Source: Aurelia coerulea (lineage: Eukaryota; Cnidaria; Scyphozoa; Semaeostomeae; Ulmaridae). Taken from it: 64,000 bases of DNA. The position numbers and the translations under genes are program-made. The notes beneath the pieces were generated by a model. It was given only the letters and a program-made list of their open reading frames with translations, made no database searches and was not told the origin of the DNA. Below are positions 63,007-64,000 of this stretch, piece by piece. The stretch's first letter is position 1; every line of letters starts with the position of its first letter. The stretch lies in the NCBI GenBank assembly GCA_039566865.1, contig CM076960.1:14608501-14672500 (forward strand), given 5' to 3'.

Positions 63007-63603
63007 CCCTATAGTGGTTGGGCTATCTGACACGTCCTATTTTGGTTGGGGAGGGGGGGAGAAAAAACCCCCCTACCTAACTCTTGACTGGAAATAGATA
63101 GGGCAACCAAATTTGGTGTACTAATAGCCCCAGACATGTACTTTATGAAAATATAAAAATTAATCTAAAATTAGCCGCCATTATTGCTTGCGTCAGCATT
63201 TTTCTTTGTGTGGTCAAGACAAGTGGCAAAATCGGTCGAAATCAGGAAAAATGCAATAAAATTGAATTTGGAGCACAATTTTCATCCAAACATGAAAATC
63301 ATGATAGATTATACCAAAGAGCACTACCCTGTACAATATCTTTGCAAAATATTACAATTTTGCTACTTTTTTCGCGAAAATTGATATTTGAGAATTGGCG
63401 ATTTTGATAAAGTCAGGTCCGGAAAATTTTCTCTCTCCTCCTAATTTGTCAAAACATTTTTATAAAACTTCTTGAGTCGTTGCATAATAAGTAGCAGCAG
63501 AAATTCAGAGAGATTCAGGGCCATAATTGTTCTCCTGGCAGAGTTATCACAAAAAATCTACTAGGGGGGGGGGCACATTTGTCCCCCACCAACCAAAATA
63601 GGG
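63007..63603. mobile_element. TTAA-flanked MITE (piggyBac-like), CCCTAT ends
   Basis: Starts CCCTATAGTGGTTGG and ends CCAACCAAAATAGGG, with TTAA on both sides (63003-63006, 63604-63607). CCC at the terminus and TTAA duplication are the standard piggyBac arrangement. A second 'cctattttggttggg' lies just inside the left end. No transposase. Confidence 0.8.
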
Positions 63604-63607
63604 TTAA

Positions 63608-64000
63608 GGACCGCCGCCCTCAAATCACTGCTGGTTCAGTAACTAGACTTCAATCTAAGTACTGATCAAATTTCCATCTAAAATCGGTACATAATTCAAA
63701 CACGGGAAAGGTCAAAATGTGCCCGCTAAAGTGCAAGCAAGCCAAAATTTTAAACAGGTTTAAGCAAAAACAGAAATTATCGAAGTAAGTTAATCTACCT
63801 TCTATTTATCGTCGTCTCTAGATGTTTGTCTTTTAACCAATTCTGCGTACAAACTTTTCTTTTTAAGAAGTTCTTGATGAGTTCCAATCTATGATCAAAG
63901 CAAAATTAAAAGCGAAATGAAATTGGATTTCCTTCAATGGCGAGATTTTGAATTGATAATTCCGAGAATAGCAATCATTAATCTGCTCAACTAATATACT
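63608..64000. other. window end, nothing recognised
   Basis: No coding or repeat feature could be supported. Confidence 0.4.

Noticed and set aside
1..64000. CRISPR arrays, prokaryotic operons, or phage-like gene clusters
   Set aside because: Tandem repeats here lie inside transposons with target duplications; genes have spliceosomal introns, so bacterial systems do not apply.

Overview
This looks like one contiguous piece of an animal nuclear genome. It has intron-split genes with GT-AG splice sites, no bacterial-style gene packing, AT-rich non-coding DNA, and very many short inverted-repeat transposons. The gene content (secreted Frizzled-related proteins, LRRC59) is metazoan. The repeat style (G-run-capped elements, CR1/L2-like retrotransposon tails, many TA-, TTAA- and 8-bp-flanked MITEs) suggests an anthozoan cnidarian such as a coral or anemone. 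That placement is inference; no species is claimed.

Three genes are supported. Two are tandem, same-strand paralogues of the secreted Frizzled-related protein family, closest in style to the sFRP3/4 (FRZB) class. sFRP-A has exons at 6724-7186, 12733-12768, 17792-17875, 21767-21853 and 22759-23042 (317 aa). sFRP-B has exons at 40493-40946, 48470-48505, 52297-52374, 56403-56489 and 59553-59803 (301 aa). Each has a signal peptide, a ten-cysteine Frizzled domain in exon 1, a 36-nt microexon, and a netrin-like domain on three further exons; all introns are phase 1. Between them, on the minus strand, lies an intronless LRRC59-like gene (30316-31140). The sFRPs should be extracellular Wnt-pathway modulators; LRRC59 is an ER-membrane, ribosome-associated protein, so its position is probably coincidental.

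Nearly everything else is repeat-derived. Layout: 1-4040 retrotransposon fragment and MITEs; 4041-6480 no recognisable gene; 6724-23042 sFRP-A with repeat-filled introns; 23043-30000 MITEs; 30316-31140 LRRC59; 31345-40490 retrotransposon pieces, a TTAA-flanked composite element and foldback elements; 40493-59803 sFRP-B, whose introns hold large palindromes, nested transposons and a 5S-rRNA-like fragment; 59804-61840 unassigned; 61845-62800 retrotransposon end; 63007-63603 TTAA-flanked element.

The most noteworthy observations are the matched microexon architecture of the sFRP pair, and a group of three non-autonomous elements whose ends are CCCGGG plus a G-run, each flanked by a perfect 8-bp target duplication but carrying different tandem-repeat cores. 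No unmistakable new multi-gene system was found.
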